64,000 bases of DNA from a bacterium D16-36 (GTDB taxonomy: Bacteria; Bacillota; Clostridia; Lachnospirales; Lachnospiraceae): assembly GCA_003611745.1 (NCBI GenBank), contig RAYF01000023.1, positions 1 to 64,000 on the forward strand, given 5' to 3'. A program made the position numbers and the translations under genes. The notes beneath the pieces are model-generated. The model was given only the letters and a program-made list of their open reading frames with translations, had not been told where the DNA came from and ran no database searches. Positions 26,024 to 35,997 of this stretch are shown here, one piece after another; positions within the stretch are counted from its first letter, which is position 1; every line of letters begins with the position of its first letter.

Positions 26024-27709
26024 TTACTTATACTTTGCAGCCGCTTTCATTCTGCGCTCCAATTCCGTCTGCATCTCATTTATGAAATCTTCTGGCTTAC
26101 ACTTCTTATATGCTTTCATATAATCAGCCCATGCATCATCAAATTTATCTGCCATAACTACTTTTGGAAGGTATTCGTGCTTTACTTCACCCATCTTTGT
26201 CCATGCCATACCACCGTCTGTCTCAGTAGTCAGATTATTAGAATAGCTCCACATCGGATACCAGTCTCCAGGTGACTCGCTTGTTCCAATCATCTCTACA
26301 TAAGTTTTTACACCATATGCATCAAAACATTCTTTTACATCACCCTTGAGGCCATCATAAAACTCACTTGCCTGGCCTGCCGGGCTCATTGCATTAACCC
26401 CGTCCCTGCTTGTTCCGAGCCACTGTGGGAAATACGAATATGTACACAGATGGGAAGCTTTATAAGCGGTATCTGAACAATTTTTCCGCATCTCATCGGT
26501 ACGGGAATACTCACCCTTGTCATTCACCTCATAATCTTTTCCCTTTACACCCCAGAAACGAAGATCATGGATTTCCTGACCTAACAGGTCATTGACAAAT
26601 TTTACTGCTGCATCCGGATCATCACAGCTTGTAGTAATAGCAAGACCTGTTCCTGTATTTACTACACCGCCTGAGTTATGCCACTGGTTTGTCTTGCTCT
26701 CATCAATCGTAATCGGAAGCGGTACATAGCTGCAGCCCTGTTTATCAAGCCCCGCTGATTTAATCGCATCACCTGCTGTATAGGCAAAATCCCACCACTG
26801 GTCTATCATTCCAAGCACACGGCCGCTTGAAAGTTTTGCAATATACTCATCATATGTCTGGGTAAAGGATTCCCTGTCAACGATTCCTTTATGGTACTCT
26901 TCATTTAACTTTTTAAAATACTTAATTGCTGTATCTGTTGTATTATAATCAATTACTTTAAGTGTCTTTGGATCTACAATACAGGAACCATCATTTGGGT
27001 ATCCATCCAGAAACTGCGGTGCATTTTCAAGACAGAAATAACGCCAGTCCTCACAAAGTATTGTGTATGGTATGTTCTCTGTACCATCTTCCATCTTAGG
27101 ATTTGCTTTATTATATTTCTCAATCAAATCAAAATACTGATCCATTGTCTTGATTTCAGGATAATCCGCCCACTTAAGCACTCTTGTCTGTATCCAGAAA
27201 GCCTCATCGTTATGCTCACAGGCTTTCTCTTCGCCATAAATGTTGCTGAACTGTGGAATCCAATAGATGTGCCCATCCTCCTGACGCAGGGAATCCCATT
27301 CCTGCTCTGTGAAAAACTCCTTGATATTCGGATATTTCTCAATATATTCATCAAGTGCCACAAGCGCACCGGCATCATATAACTGCGGTGTGGCGTTTCC
27401 GCCTTCTATAAAGTCAGGATACTCACCGCCGGCAATAATCGTACCTATTGCTTCCTCAGCGGACTGGCCTGTAAGCCATGTTTCCTTAACTTTTACACCC
27501 GTCTTTTCTGCAATGATTTTCTGGATTTCATTGTCATCATTAATCTCTGAACCAGATGTTGCAAAAAACGCTGTGAATTCCTTAACGCTGTCAGAACCAC
27601 CCTTGCTGTCTTTTTTGCTGTCACTGCCGTCTTTTCCGCCACAGCCGGTAACAAGCAGCGCCGACATTGTAACAGCAGCTATCAAAGTTTTCATGTGCCT
27701 TTTTCTCAT
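26024..27709 (-). CDS. Extracellular oligosaccharide-binding lipoprotein (LplA type)
   Basis: The 561-residue protein has a lipoprotein signal ending in LLVTGCGG, so it is anchored outside the membrane by its Cys. A Gly/Ser/Lys/Asp-rich tether follows, then a large solute-binding fold with the family's EINDDNEIQKIIAEKTGV opening and YPDFIEGGNATPQLYDAGALVALDEYI. The length (over 500 aa) is typical of LplA/YtcQ proteins that bind complex oligosaccharides. GAGGAGG precedes ATG 27709. It is followed by two permeases and preceded by a YesMN pair, a common arrangement. Substrate xylo-oligosaccharide or arabinoglucuronoxylan fragments is inferred from the locus. Confidence 0.93.
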   Translation of the reverse strand: MRKRHMKTLIAAVTMSALLVTGCGGKDGSDSKKDSKGGSDSVKEFTAFFATSGSEINDDNEIQKIIAEKTGVKVKETWLTGQSAEEAIGTIIAGGEYPDFIEGGNATPQLYDAGALVALDEYIEKYPNIKEFFTEQEWDSLRQEDGHIYWIPQFSNIYGEEKACEHNDEAFWIQTRVLKWADYPEIKTMDQYFDLIEKYNKANPKMEDGTENIPYTILCEDWRYFCLENAPQFLDGYPNDGSCIVDPKTLKVIDYNTTDTAIKYFKKLNEEYHKGIVDRESFTQTYDEYIAKLSSGRVLGMIDQWWDFAYTAGDAIKSAGLDKQGCSYVPLPITIDESKTNQWHNSGGVVNTGTGLAITTSCDDPDAAVKFVNDLLGQEIHDLRFWGVKGKDYEVNDKGEYSRTDEMRKNCSDTAYKASHLCTYSYFPQWLGTSRDGVNAMSPAGQASEFYDGLKGDVKECFDAYGVKTYVEMIGTSESPGDWYPMWSYSNNLTTETDGGMAWTKMGEVKHEYLPKVVMADKFDDAWADYMKAYKKCKPEDFINEMQTELERRMKAAAKYK

Positions 27710-27831
27710 AGTAAAACCTCCTCTTTTTTATTTAATCTCTTTTGATTTCATTCCCTTCAGTCCTGATGGCTGTCAGGAAAATTTCATCTAATAAAATTTT
27801 ATAATAAAAGGGGAAGGCATACAATCTGATA

Positions 27832-27863
27832 AATTATAGGAAAAAGCATGGTAAAGTATAGGA
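27832..27863 (-). promoter_or_regulatory. Binding-protein gene promoter with CTATAC at the -35 position
   Basis: On the minus strand, CTATACTTTACC and TATAAT (27838-27833) are 17 nt apart, exactly as in the xylanase promoter (CTATAGTTTATC, TATAAT). A second AT-rich TATTATAAA lies further downstream. Shared sequence and spacing point to control by the same regulator, most simply YesN. Confidence 0.6.
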
Positions 27864-27889
27864 TTGCCATGGCGGTTCCATATTAAAAA

Positions 27890-29488
27890 TCATGACCTTG
27901 CCTTGCACCTGTATTTTGCAGGCGTACACCCTTTGGCGCTTATGAACCTGTTTACAAAATAATCCACATTATGGTACCCTGTCTCCTCTGCTACCTGATA
28001 TATCTTCTTATCTGTATGCACAAGAAGCTTGGCAGCTTCATCAAGCCTCACCTGATTCAGGTAATCCTTGAAGGAACATCCATACTGCTTTTTAAATAGC
28101 TGCCCCAGATATGCGCTGTTTACATAATATTTCTCACTCAATTCTTTCAGTGTCAGATTCGCCGCAAAATTAGTTTTTACTTCCCGCTCGACTTCTGCCA
28201 GCACGCCCCTTGAAACATTTTTACGGAGCTGTGCAAGATACTCTGCATATTCACGTGCAAACCTTACCATATGCGCTTTGCTGCCGCGCTGAAGCCCTTT
28301 CTGAAAGGAATGTTCACTGATTATCCTTAAAATCTCTTCCTGATTTACATTGTCATCCTGCCTTGTTGCAAGATGCACAAGCTGGAATAACAGATAATTT
28401 ATATTCAGATTTTTAATATCCCCTCCCGGATATAAGCCGCCCATTTTCTGTATCTCCTCAAAAAACAAATCTACCGCTTTCATGATGGCTACCGGTTCGT
28501 TCTGTTCCACAGCAAGCAGAAGGGAATCAATTTCTTTTTTGCATAGTATTGCACCATTATTGGAAACCTGTATCTCTTCATCATAATAATAGATATTCTT
28601 GCTATTTTTAAAACCCTGGCATGATCTTAATATACATGCCGTACTATAAGACTTTGCGATATTACTGATATCATCTACCTTTTTCCCTGCCAGCATAATA
28701 ACAGGAATACCTGCCTCTTCCCTTAGATAGGAAAGAAAACTCTCCAGATATGCTTTTTCCGTCTTCAAACTTTCTTCCGCCATAAAATCACAATATAAAA
28801 AACCAATGTCGTATATCTTCTCACTGCCTGAAACATCAAAAACACAATGATCGGCATATTCCCCAAGATATTCCATACATATATCAAATAATTTCCGCTG
28901 GCATGCCCTTTTTTCATCATCAGACATCTCTTCATCAAACATATTTTCTGCTAATTCAATTTCTATATACCGTATATTTCCTTCAAAGCGCATCTGCTCC
29001 CTTATATATTTTAAATTAACATCATCATATTTGCCTCCCGTAACGGCAATTAAATTCCTTGCAAGATATGCCCTTTCCATTTTCTGGTTTGCCCTGTTTT
29101 TCTTTGCTTTACTGGCGGCAAGCCCGCTTACCTGATGCAGCGTTTCCAGCAGCTGTTCTTTCTCTACAGGTTTTAAAATATAATCCGTACATTTATAACG
29201 CATTGCCTCCTGCGCATAAGAAAATTCTGCATACCCGCTTAGTATTACAAAGTACGCATCGGAAAGGTTTTCCTCCCGTATTTTCTGTAACAGTGACAGC
29301 CCTGAAATCACGGGCATATTTATGTCTGCTATAATTAAATCTACGCTATTATCCTTTAGAAAATCCAGTGCTTCATATCCATCTGATGCTGTGCCTGCAA
29401 TAACAAACCCCTCCTCTTCCCAGTCAATCAGGACCTTCAGCCCCTGTAAAATAAAATGCTCGTCATCTACAAGAAGTACCCTTAACAT
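27890..29488 (-). CDS. YesN-type response regulator, AraC-family DNA-binding domain
   Basis: The 532-residue protein has an N-terminal receiver (MLRVLLVDDEHFI, phosphoacceptor Asp55 in LIIADINMP, Lys in ILKPVEKEQL), a long middle region, and two C-terminal AraC helix-turn-helix motifs (LTLKELSEKYYVNSAYLGQLFKKQYG and IYQVAEETGYHNVDYFVNRF). It would activate transport and xylanase genes when phosphorylated by the kinase encoded just upstream. Its ATG overlaps the kinase stop codon by 7 nt, so the two are coupled. The next gene is the binding-protein gene, whose promoter has the shared motif. Confidence 0.93.
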   Translation of the reverse strand: MLRVLLVDDEHFILQGLKVLIDWEEEGFVIAGTASDGYEALDFLKDNSVDLIIADINMPVISGLSLLQKIREENLSDAYFVILSGYAEFSYAQEAMRYKCTDYILKPVEKEQLLETLHQVSGLAASKAKKNRANQKMERAYLARNLIAVTGGKYDDVNLKYIREQMRFEGNIRYIEIELAENMFDEEMSDDEKRACQRKLFDICMEYLGEYADHCVFDVSGSEKIYDIGFLYCDFMAEESLKTEKAYLESFLSYLREEAGIPVIMLAGKKVDDISNIAKSYSTACILRSCQGFKNSKNIYYYDEEIQVSNNGAILCKKEIDSLLLAVEQNEPVAIMKAVDLFFEEIQKMGGLYPGGDIKNLNINYLLFQLVHLATRQDDNVNQEEILRIISEHSFQKGLQRGSKAHMVRFAREYAEYLAQLRKNVSRGVLAEVEREVKTNFAANLTLKELSEKYYVNSAYLGQLFKKQYGCSFKDYLNQVRLDEAAKLLVHTDKKIYQVAEETGYHNVDYFVNRFISAKGCTPAKYRCKARS

Positions 29489-31266
29489 ACTGCCGCCTCC
29501 TGAGTTAAATATTTACACGGGATTTTAATCTGCACCATAAGCCCAATCCCTTCCTCACCATCAAGTTCAAACAAAACCTCGTTATTTGTTTGCATTTTCA
29601 GCCGCAGACAGGCATTAATTATGCCGACACGTTCCTTCCCCTGCAAAAGCTGTATATCTGCATTGTACATTTTCTGTAAAAGCTGGTCCATTGCCTGCCC
29701 GTCCATTCCCTTTCCCGTATCTTCCACTTCAATATACATAAATCCGCCATCAAGATATACACGGACAAAAATCCAGCCCGATGATGTCTTGCTTCCAATT
29801 CCATGTACGCAGGCATTTTCCACAAAGGTTACTACTGTCAGTTTCGGAATAATATAATCCATGCAGCCTCCGTCGATATCTATTTCATAAGAAAGCCTGT
29901 CACCAAACCTGTATTTCTGTATACTTAAATATGTTTTGACAAGCTCCGCTTCCCTTGATACTCTGGCGAAATCTTCCCCCCAGTCCACATACTGCCTCTC
30001 TAATACAGCCAGCTTTTCTATCATATCTGCCGTATCATTTTCCTTCCTCAATACACTGTGCATCCTGATACACTCCAGCGTATTAAACAGAAAATGCGGG
30101 TTAATCTGGCTGCGCAGTGCAAGGAGTTCCGCTTTCTGCCTTGCTACCGTCATTTCCTGCTCTTTTATCCTGTTTTTATAAACAATCCTTATCAGCGTAT
30201 TGATTCGTTCCGCCATCCTGTTATAACTGTACATAAGGCTTCCTATTTCATCATTCCCATGCATACTTTTTATTTCCATCAGGCCCTCTTCATTATCAAT
30301 ATTCCTTAGTGTATCACTTAATATGCCAAGCCTTACGGTAAAGGATTTATGAAGGAACCGCATCATGATAATCGGGAACACTGCATTCGCCATAACAAGA
30401 AAGATAATAATCGGAAGATGGTTTGCTATTTCCTTCAAAACGGTATTCTTTATATTTAATACATAGAAATCCAGTTCAGATCCGTAAATTACAACGCTTG
30501 TCCTGTAACCTGCACTGTCTTTGCCCGTAAATTCTTCAAACTCCTTCATGATACCGGCAAATTTCCCATTAGACAGCACAATCTTCCTGTCCTGGCACAC
30601 CAAAATATCCATGGGATAATTCATCTGCTTCAAATAACTTGTTATACTGGCATAATCCAGTTCAAGCACAAGAAGCTTCTCCCTATGCTTACCAAAAAAA
30701 TCCAGTTTCTTGATAAACATAAGCTTGCGCTTCGCTTCCACAGCAGGACTATTGGAATCGTCGTAATCAAATAACAACATCTGATCCAGCCCTGAATTTT
30801 TAAAACACTGATACCAGTTCAGGGCAGCATCCCTGCTGATTTTTGAAAAGCCCCCTCCATTTATTATCGTATCATTCGCACTGTACATGGTAACTTTTAC
30901 ATAATTCTGCCCGGCCATGTCCTTTAACCTTGTCCCCTTTGAAAAATCATAATAGCTTGTCACATAATCATAGGCATCCTGATATTCTTTATCAAGAAAT
31001 TCATATACATATTTATTTGTATATATTTTCTTGGCATAACCTGCCGCCTGTTCCACTGTATTACTTAAACTGTACTGGACAGCATTGGCGGCGTTTTCCA
31101 TTTCTTTGTACTGTGATATCTTCTCTGAACGGATAACAATGTAAACAATAATACTGTCTGTAATGACCAGGGGGAACAGTATACATATGATATATAAATA
31201 ATAAAATTTCTTTTTAATATTATAATTGTCTATCCGCTTTTCCAATTCCTGCAATATCTTTTTCAT
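29482..31266 (-). CDS. YesM-type sensor histidine kinase
   Basis: The ~594-residue kinase has a membrane helix near the N-terminus (about 20-45), an extracellular dCache-like sensor (to about 275), a second helix, a HAMP region, and the His_kinase/HATPase pair of the LytS/YesM family: RSQINPHFLFNTLECIR with the phosphoacceptor His, and YIEVEDTGKGMD in the ATP-binding domain. The open frame runs to 31299, but GGTGG near ATG 31266 makes the MKKILQELEKR start more likely. It would sense sugars, perhaps through the binding lipoprotein. A copy of the ~135-bp element lies just upstream of the gene. Confidence 0.92.
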   Translation of the reverse strand: MKKILQELEKRIDNYNIKKKFYYLYIICILFPLVITDSIIVYIVIRSEKISQYKEMENAANAVQYSLSNTVEQAAGYAKKIYTNKYVYEFLDKEYQDAYDYVTSYYDFSKGTRLKDMAGQNYVKVTMYSANDTIINGGGFSKISRDAALNWYQCFKNSGLDQMLLFDYDDSNSPAVEAKRKLMFIKKLDFFGKHREKLLVLELDYASITSYLKQMNYPMDILVCQDRKIVLSNGKFAGIMKEFEEFTGKDSAGYRTSVVIYGSELDFYVLNIKNTVLKEIANHLPIIIFLVMANAVFPIIMMRFLHKSFTVRLGILSDTLRNIDNEEGLMEIKSMHGNDEIGSLMYSYNRMAERINTLIRIVYKNRIKEQEMTVARQKAELLALRSQINPHFLFNTLECIRMHSVLRKENDTADMIEKLAVLERQYVDWGEDFARVSREAELVKTYLSIQKYRFGDRLSYEIDIDGGCMDYIIPKLTVVTFVENACVHGIGSKTSSGWIFVRVYLDGGFMYIEVEDTGKGMDGQAMDQLLQKMYNADIQLLQGKERVGIINACLRLKMQTNNEVLFELDGEEGIGLMVQIKIPCKYLTQEAAVC

Positions 31267-31311
31267 ATACAGCCACCGTCCTTCTATCATTCTGCCCATC
31301 AGATATCACGT

Positions 31312-31445
31312 GATATATATATATGGCGATTAATTATCGCCATCTGCGCCAGGCACGGCCGCTTTGCGGCATATGCATCTTCGTGCAAGTGCGCATCCCC
31401 CGGAGGGGCTATATATCCGGCAATCATTTAATGCCGGATATATAG
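31312..31445. repeat. Copy 1 of the ~135-bp multi-hairpin intergenic element
   Basis: The element contains ATGGCGAT/ATCGCCAT, GCCGC-TTT-GCGGC, CCCC-CGGA-GGGG and the 12-bp terminal hairpin ATATATCCGGCA/TGCCGGATATAT. It closely matches copies at 40894-41026 and 42820-42962. This copy lies between GH115 and yesM, and its last hairpin runs into the coding end of the GH115 gene. Confidence 0.9.
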
Positions 31446-34297
31446 TAGCTCTCCCGGGGACCCAGACAGGACTCTTTCAGGGGATGGGCGGACAGAAACA
31501 GCCCTTCTAACACAAATTCTCTGTCAACGGCATAAATCTCTATCTTATTTAATCCCTGATTCAAATGAATCTTTAATTTCGTCTTATGGATTTGTTCCAA
31601 CACTCCCTGGCGCCACTCCCGGCAATCCGGCTCCCCTGCCATATAATCCTCCTGCACCACAGGAATTTCCCCAAATTCATCCGCGTTTACTGTCAGGCCA
31701 AAACATATGCGCCCCCTTACAGTAAGCGGGTTTGCAGGCGCTGACCAGATTTCAAGGTGATACTCCCCCTGCTGCATTACAACAAAGTAATACCCAAGTA
31801 CCGGCGGCTCTGATTTATCTGCAGCAGGATAAACTTTATAAGCGCTGCCCAGTTTCCCATAATTGCTCAGCAGCTCCCACCGGCTGTTACTTCCCTGACG
31901 CTTATAGGAAGCATGCTCTGCATGCATTGCCACGCAGCCGTTTTTTTCAAAAAATGTCCCTTTCGGGAAACCCGGTATATTTATTTTGCATCCCCAGATA
32001 TCTACAGCAACTTCCGCCCCGGCTCCCATAATATAAATGGTATGTTTCTGCGCTTCATTCGGAAGGTTATCTGCCACACAATAAATGACAAGCGTTTTCT
32101 GTCCGCTTATATTTTCTCTGTCCCACCCTGTCCTGATCCAGCTGCATGGCTGCCGTTTTAAAGTACACTCAAAACTCTCTTTCCCGCCGTTGTCTATCTC
32201 AATCTTTACATAATTAACCCCCGGATATAAAAAGTCCTTTATCTCTATACGGTCAGGAATCCCATAATTTCTTACTGCAATATATGGTTCATCAGGCCGT
32301 GATACAATCATCTGTGCCTGTTCTAACAGCTCAACGGTACAGCGCATGGGAAGCCTGCAGCCATCCTCATTCCATTTTACAAATCCTGTATGCTGTCCCA
32401 GCTCCATTCCCTCCCATTTCCCATTGCGAAATTTCCTGAATTCCTCCTTATACTTTTTCTCCATACTAAAAGTACCGCAAAGGAGGTTTCTATATTTATT
32501 GGCACATGCTTTTCCCTGTCTGGCATAAAATTCATTTTTTCCTGCATACAAATTCATAAGCAGGGAATTCATCCCTATCGACAGGGGATATTCTACAATA
32601 CTATAAAATGCGTCCCTGCATATGCCCGGAAGTTCTTTCTTTATGCCAATAACCTCTTTTTTAAGGCAGGCAATCCGGTTAATCATATAATCTGCTTCTT
32701 CATAATTGCATGGGTGGTACACTGCACTGTTCATTGCCTCAGGCTTATGCATAGAAATAATATTTATATTTTCCTTCAAAACACTGCTAACCCTTTTAAC
32801 CAGCCCAACCTCCAGCAGATTTCCAAACTGTTCTTTAACCCATTCCTCTGTATAACTATTGCAGCTGTCCGGATTTCCGTAACCCCATTTTTCCATGTTA
32901 TATGCCATCGCCATAAAATATGATAACGGCAGCTCATTTCCCTTTAAATCTCCGGCATTTACAATCCATGCCTCCCTAATCCCGGATTCATATGCTTCCG
33001 ACATCTGCTCCCATATTTTAGAAAGCTGCGTAGTATTTATCCATTCATAAGATACCGGTGCCCCATGGTAATCCAGATGGTAATACATCCCAAGCCCTCC
33101 TTCATGCCTTTGCACCGCTTTATCCGGAAGCCTTCTTAAATACCCATAATTGTCATCACAGAACATAAGTATCTTGCCATCCAGCCCCTCCCAGTTTTTT
33201 AGCCCCTGCACGGATTCTGTTCCATAAAAATACTCTTCCGTTTCTTTATATATGACTAACAGCCTTCTATGCTGATACGAATCAGTATCTGCGTATGCAG
33301 TAATTAAATAATCCTGCTCCGTAATGATTTCTTTCCACAATCGTATGCTCTCTTCAAGAGAATCGCTCCCCGGCATTACACTGTCACGCTGGCCCCTCAT
33401 TCCAACTGTTATAATATTCTCATATTTCCCACTGCGCATTAAACCGTCTTTCCAGAATTCGAGAAGCCCTGCCTTATTCGTCACATAATTCCACTCTTTA
33501 CCATACTTTCCGTCTTCTCTGGCAAATAAGTCCCATTCTTCACCGGCACGCAGGCATGGCTCATGATGGGAATTTCCAATAATAATCCCATATTCATCTG
33601 CAAGCTCTTCATTCAGGTTCCCCGGGCCGTCCAGTGCAAAAGAGGACGACCACATCGCAGGCCAGAGATAATTACCTTTCAGCCTTAATAATAGTTCAAA
33701 TACTTTATCATACATCCTGGCACAAAAACCGCCAAAATGCCTTTCTGCCCAACTGCCAAAACACGGCCACTCGTCATTAATAAAAAAACCTCTGTATTTT
33801 ACGGAAGGTTCCTCTGCTATTTCTTCCATCCCTTCATGGAAAACAATATGCCCGGCGCACTTTACAGTAGCATCTCCCCAGTAAACCAGCGGGCTTATGC
33901 CAAATTTCTGTGACAATGTAAAGATTCCATAGATTGTGCCACGCTTGTCACTGCCTGCCACTACTAATGCCTTTTTAACACCTTCAAAAGGGTTTTCAAC
34001 AAGATAAATTCCATATACTTCCCTGCAGCCTCCCACCTTTTGCAGGTCTATCTTTCCATTTTGCCCAAGTACAGAAAGCAGGGGGCTTCTTCCAATGGTT
34101 GCAAATAATATTATTTCTTCCTGCCCATGATAGCACTCCAAAATGTCCGGACGTATGCCGATAACCCCTGCCATGTCATCTGCCGACTTTGCTGCTACCC
34201 TTTTAACGCCTTCCCATGCAGTTTTTTCCACAATCAATGGAATACAATGTTCTTTTTCTGAAACCATACATTTTACACTATTCATATAATCCCCCAT
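31424..34297 (-). CDS. GH115 alpha-glucuronidase
   Basis: GH115 enzymes remove (4-O-methyl)-glucuronic acid side chains from xylan and xylo-oligosaccharides. The 957-residue product has the family sequence YRGFFINDEWPCFGSWA (about 168-184), LRLKGNYLWPAMWSSSFALDGP, IIIGNSHHEPCLRA, a FCDDNYGYLRRLP segment, YYHLDYHGAPVSYEWINT and a C-terminal beta domain (about 750-957). No signal peptide is present, so it probably acts in the cytoplasm on imported acidic oligomers. Two starts are possible: ATG 34297, used here, or MNSVK at 34285 after GGGGG. The final residues YYISGIK are encoded within the last hairpin of repeat copy 1. Confidence 0.93.
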   Translation of the reverse strand: MGDYMNSVKCMVSEKEHCIPLIVEKTAWEGVKRVAAKSADDMAGVIGIRPDILECYHGQEEIILFATIGRSPLLSVLGQNGKIDLQKVGGCREVYGIYLVENPFEGVKKALVVAGSDKRGTIYGIFTLSQKFGISPLVYWGDATVKCAGHIVFHEGMEEIAEEPSVKYRGFFINDEWPCFGSWAERHFGGFCARMYDKVFELLLRLKGNYLWPAMWSSSFALDGPGNLNEELADEYGIIIGNSHHEPCLRAGEEWDLFAREDGKYGKEWNYVTNKAGLLEFWKDGLMRSGKYENIITVGMRGQRDSVMPGSDSLEESIRLWKEIITEQDYLITAYADTDSYQHRRLLVIYKETEEYFYGTESVQGLKNWEGLDGKILMFCDDNYGYLRRLPDKAVQRHEGGLGMYYHLDYHGAPVSYEWINTTQLSKIWEQMSEAYESGIREAWIVNAGDLKGNELPLSYFMAMAYNMEKWGYGNPDSCNSYTEEWVKEQFGNLLEVGLVKRVSSVLKENINIISMHKPEAMNSAVYHPCNYEEADYMINRIACLKKEVIGIKKELPGICRDAFYSIVEYPLSIGMNSLLMNLYAGKNEFYARQGKACANKYRNLLCGTFSMEKKYKEEFRKFRNGKWEGMELGQHTGFVKWNEDGCRLPMRCTVELLEQAQMIVSRPDEPYIAVRNYGIPDRIEIKDFLYPGVNYVKIEIDNGGKESFECTLKRQPCSWIRTGWDRENISGQKTLVIYCVADNLPNEAQKHTIYIMGAGAEVAVDIWGCKINIPGFPKGTFFEKNGCVAMHAEHASYKRQGSNSRWELLSNYGKLGSAYKVYPAADKSEPPVLGYYFVVMQQGEYHLEIWSAPANPLTVRGRICFGLTVNADEFGEIPVVQEDYMAGEPDCREWRQGVLEQIHKTKLKIHLNQGLNKIEIYAVDREFVLEGLFLSAHPLKESCLGPRESYYISGIK

Positions 34298-34366
34298 CAG
34301 ATCCTAACTTACAGAATCACAGCACGGCATTGCGGCAAAAAAACTTTTGCCCAGCCACCATAGTAT

Positions 34367-34403
34367 AGTAAAGACCTTCTGCATGATACAAAAGGTCTTT
34401 ACT
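34367..34403 (-). terminator. Hairpin between xylulokinase and GH115 genes
   Basis: AGTAAAGACCTT (34367-34378) and AAGGTCTTTACT (34392-34403) pair perfectly over 12 bp. On the minus strand it follows xylB; no T-run follows, so it may be a stabilising or partial-termination element in a longer transcript. Confidence 0.6.
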
Positions 34404-34425
34404 ACATTTATAGTTCCTTGTCCCA

Positions 34426-35892
34426 TTAGTCAAACAATGCCTTTACTGCAGGGTAGATTTTAACAAATTCATGGTACTTATCATTATATTTTGCAACAAG
34501 GTTTTTGTCTGGTTCAATAACTCTTGAAACTTTAACGATTTGTCCTGCAGCAGTATCTGTATCCGGATATTCCCCACATCCGACAGCGGCAAGAATTGCC
34601 GCACCGGCTCCAGGCCCCTGTTCATTCTCAAGTATTTCAAGCGGCAGGCCAAGCACCGCTGCTATAATCTTTATCCAAAGGCTGCTCTTTGCGCCGCCTC
34701 CGCATATTTTTGACCGGCTGACCTGTATTCCAAGCTTTCCTGCAACTTCCAGAGAATCACGCAGCCCAAATGCAACTCCCTCTAACACAGCCTGTGTCAT
34801 ATCCGCCTGTGCCGTATCCATTGACATGCCAAGAAACATAGCGCGTATAGAAGGATTATTATGCGGTGAGCGTTCTCCCATCAGATATGGCAGGTAAAAT
34901 ACATTATTTTCCCCAAGATTTTCATCTTTTATAAGATTTCTTGCCTCATCATAACTGCTGCTTTTTAAGATCTCTTCAATCCACCACTTATTGCAGGACG
35001 CGGCGCTCAACATACATCCCATAAGATGATATCTCCCGTCTGCGTGTGCAAAAGAGTGGAGGGCATTATTTTCATCTGCCCGGAATGAATTGCTGGAAAT
35101 AAAAACTGTACCGCTTGTCCCGATGGAAATATTACACTTCCCTTCGCCAAAAGTACCCGTACCAATCGCTGCGGCAGCATTATCCCCTGCCCCTGCCATC
35201 ACCTTTACTCCCTCGCTCAGGCCAAGCCTTTCTGCTACCGGCTTCCTTAATGTACCCGCCACTTCGTAACTCTCATAAAGTTTCGGAAGCTGTTCAATAT
35301 CTACATGGCAAATATCCAGCATTTCCTTAGACCAGCACTTATTCTGGACATCCAGAAGAAGCGTCCCCGATGCATCCGAATAATCTGTAGAAAAATTTCC
35401 TGTCATTTTATATGCCAGATAATCTTTCGGAAGCATAATCTTCTTAACACGTTCCCATAGCTCCGGCTCATGCTTCTGCATCCAGAGGATTTTAGGCGCT
35501 GTAAATCCTGTGAACGCAATGTTGGCTGTATACTTAGAAAGCTTATCCCTGCCAATCACATTATTAAGATAATCTGTTTCCTCGCTTGCCCTTGAATCAT
35601 TCCAGAGGATGGCATGCCTGATCACCCTGTCCTCAGCATCCAGAGTAACAAGCCCATGCATCTGCCCGCCAAAACTGATTCCGGCTACTTCGCTTTTGTC
35701 ACAGCCTGCAAACAACTCTGCCAGGCCATCCATGACACCTTCCCACCAGTCCTCCGGATTTTGTTCAGACCACCCATCTTCCGGAAAATATAATGGATAA
35801 TCTTTTGATACTATTTTCTGTATCTCCCCTTTCCCGTCCATCAACAGCAATTTTACCGCGGACGTCCCAAGATCCACACCTGCATATAACAT
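34426..35892 (-). CDS. xylB: Xylulokinase
   Basis: XylB phosphorylates D-xylulose to xylulose-5-phosphate, feeding the pentose phosphate or phosphoketolase route. The 488-residue FGGY kinase opens MLYAGVDLGTSAVKLLLMDG, and has GGQMHGLV, WNDSRASEE, DYLAYKMTGNFSTDYSDASGT, AGAGDNAAAAIGTG, NISIGTSGTVFISS and the ATP-site GGGAKSSLW. A GGAGTG precedes the ATG. The partner xylose isomerase gene (xylA) is not in the window. It lies between GH3 and GH115 genes on the same strand, as expected for the last steps of xylan use. Confidence 0.95.
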   Translation of the reverse strand: MLYAGVDLGTSAVKLLLMDGKGEIQKIVSKDYPLYFPEDGWSEQNPEDWWEGVMDGLAELFAGCDKSEVAGISFGGQMHGLVTLDAEDRVIRHAILWNDSRASEETDYLNNVIGRDKLSKYTANIAFTGFTAPKILWMQKHEPELWERVKKIMLPKDYLAYKMTGNFSTDYSDASGTLLLDVQNKCWSKEMLDICHVDIEQLPKLYESYEVAGTLRKPVAERLGLSEGVKVMAGAGDNAAAAIGTGTFGEGKCNISIGTSGTVFISSNSFRADENNALHSFAHADGRYHLMGCMLSAASCNKWWIEEILKSSSYDEARNLIKDENLGENNVFYLPYLMGERSPHNNPSIRAMFLGMSMDTAQADMTQAVLEGVAFGLRDSLEVAGKLGIQVSRSKICGGGAKSSLWIKIIAAVLGLPLEILENEQGPGAGAAILAAVGCGEYPDTDTAAGQIVKVSRVIEPDKNLVAKYNDKYHEFVKIYPAVKALFD

Positions 35893-35997
35893 ATCTGCAC
35901 TCCTTTCTTTTCATTATATTTGTTAACCTGCCCGGTTTCCTAAGGAACTGTCAAGAAATAACTTTTAAAAATTTAATGTCAGTTCTTTATTGAGCAG

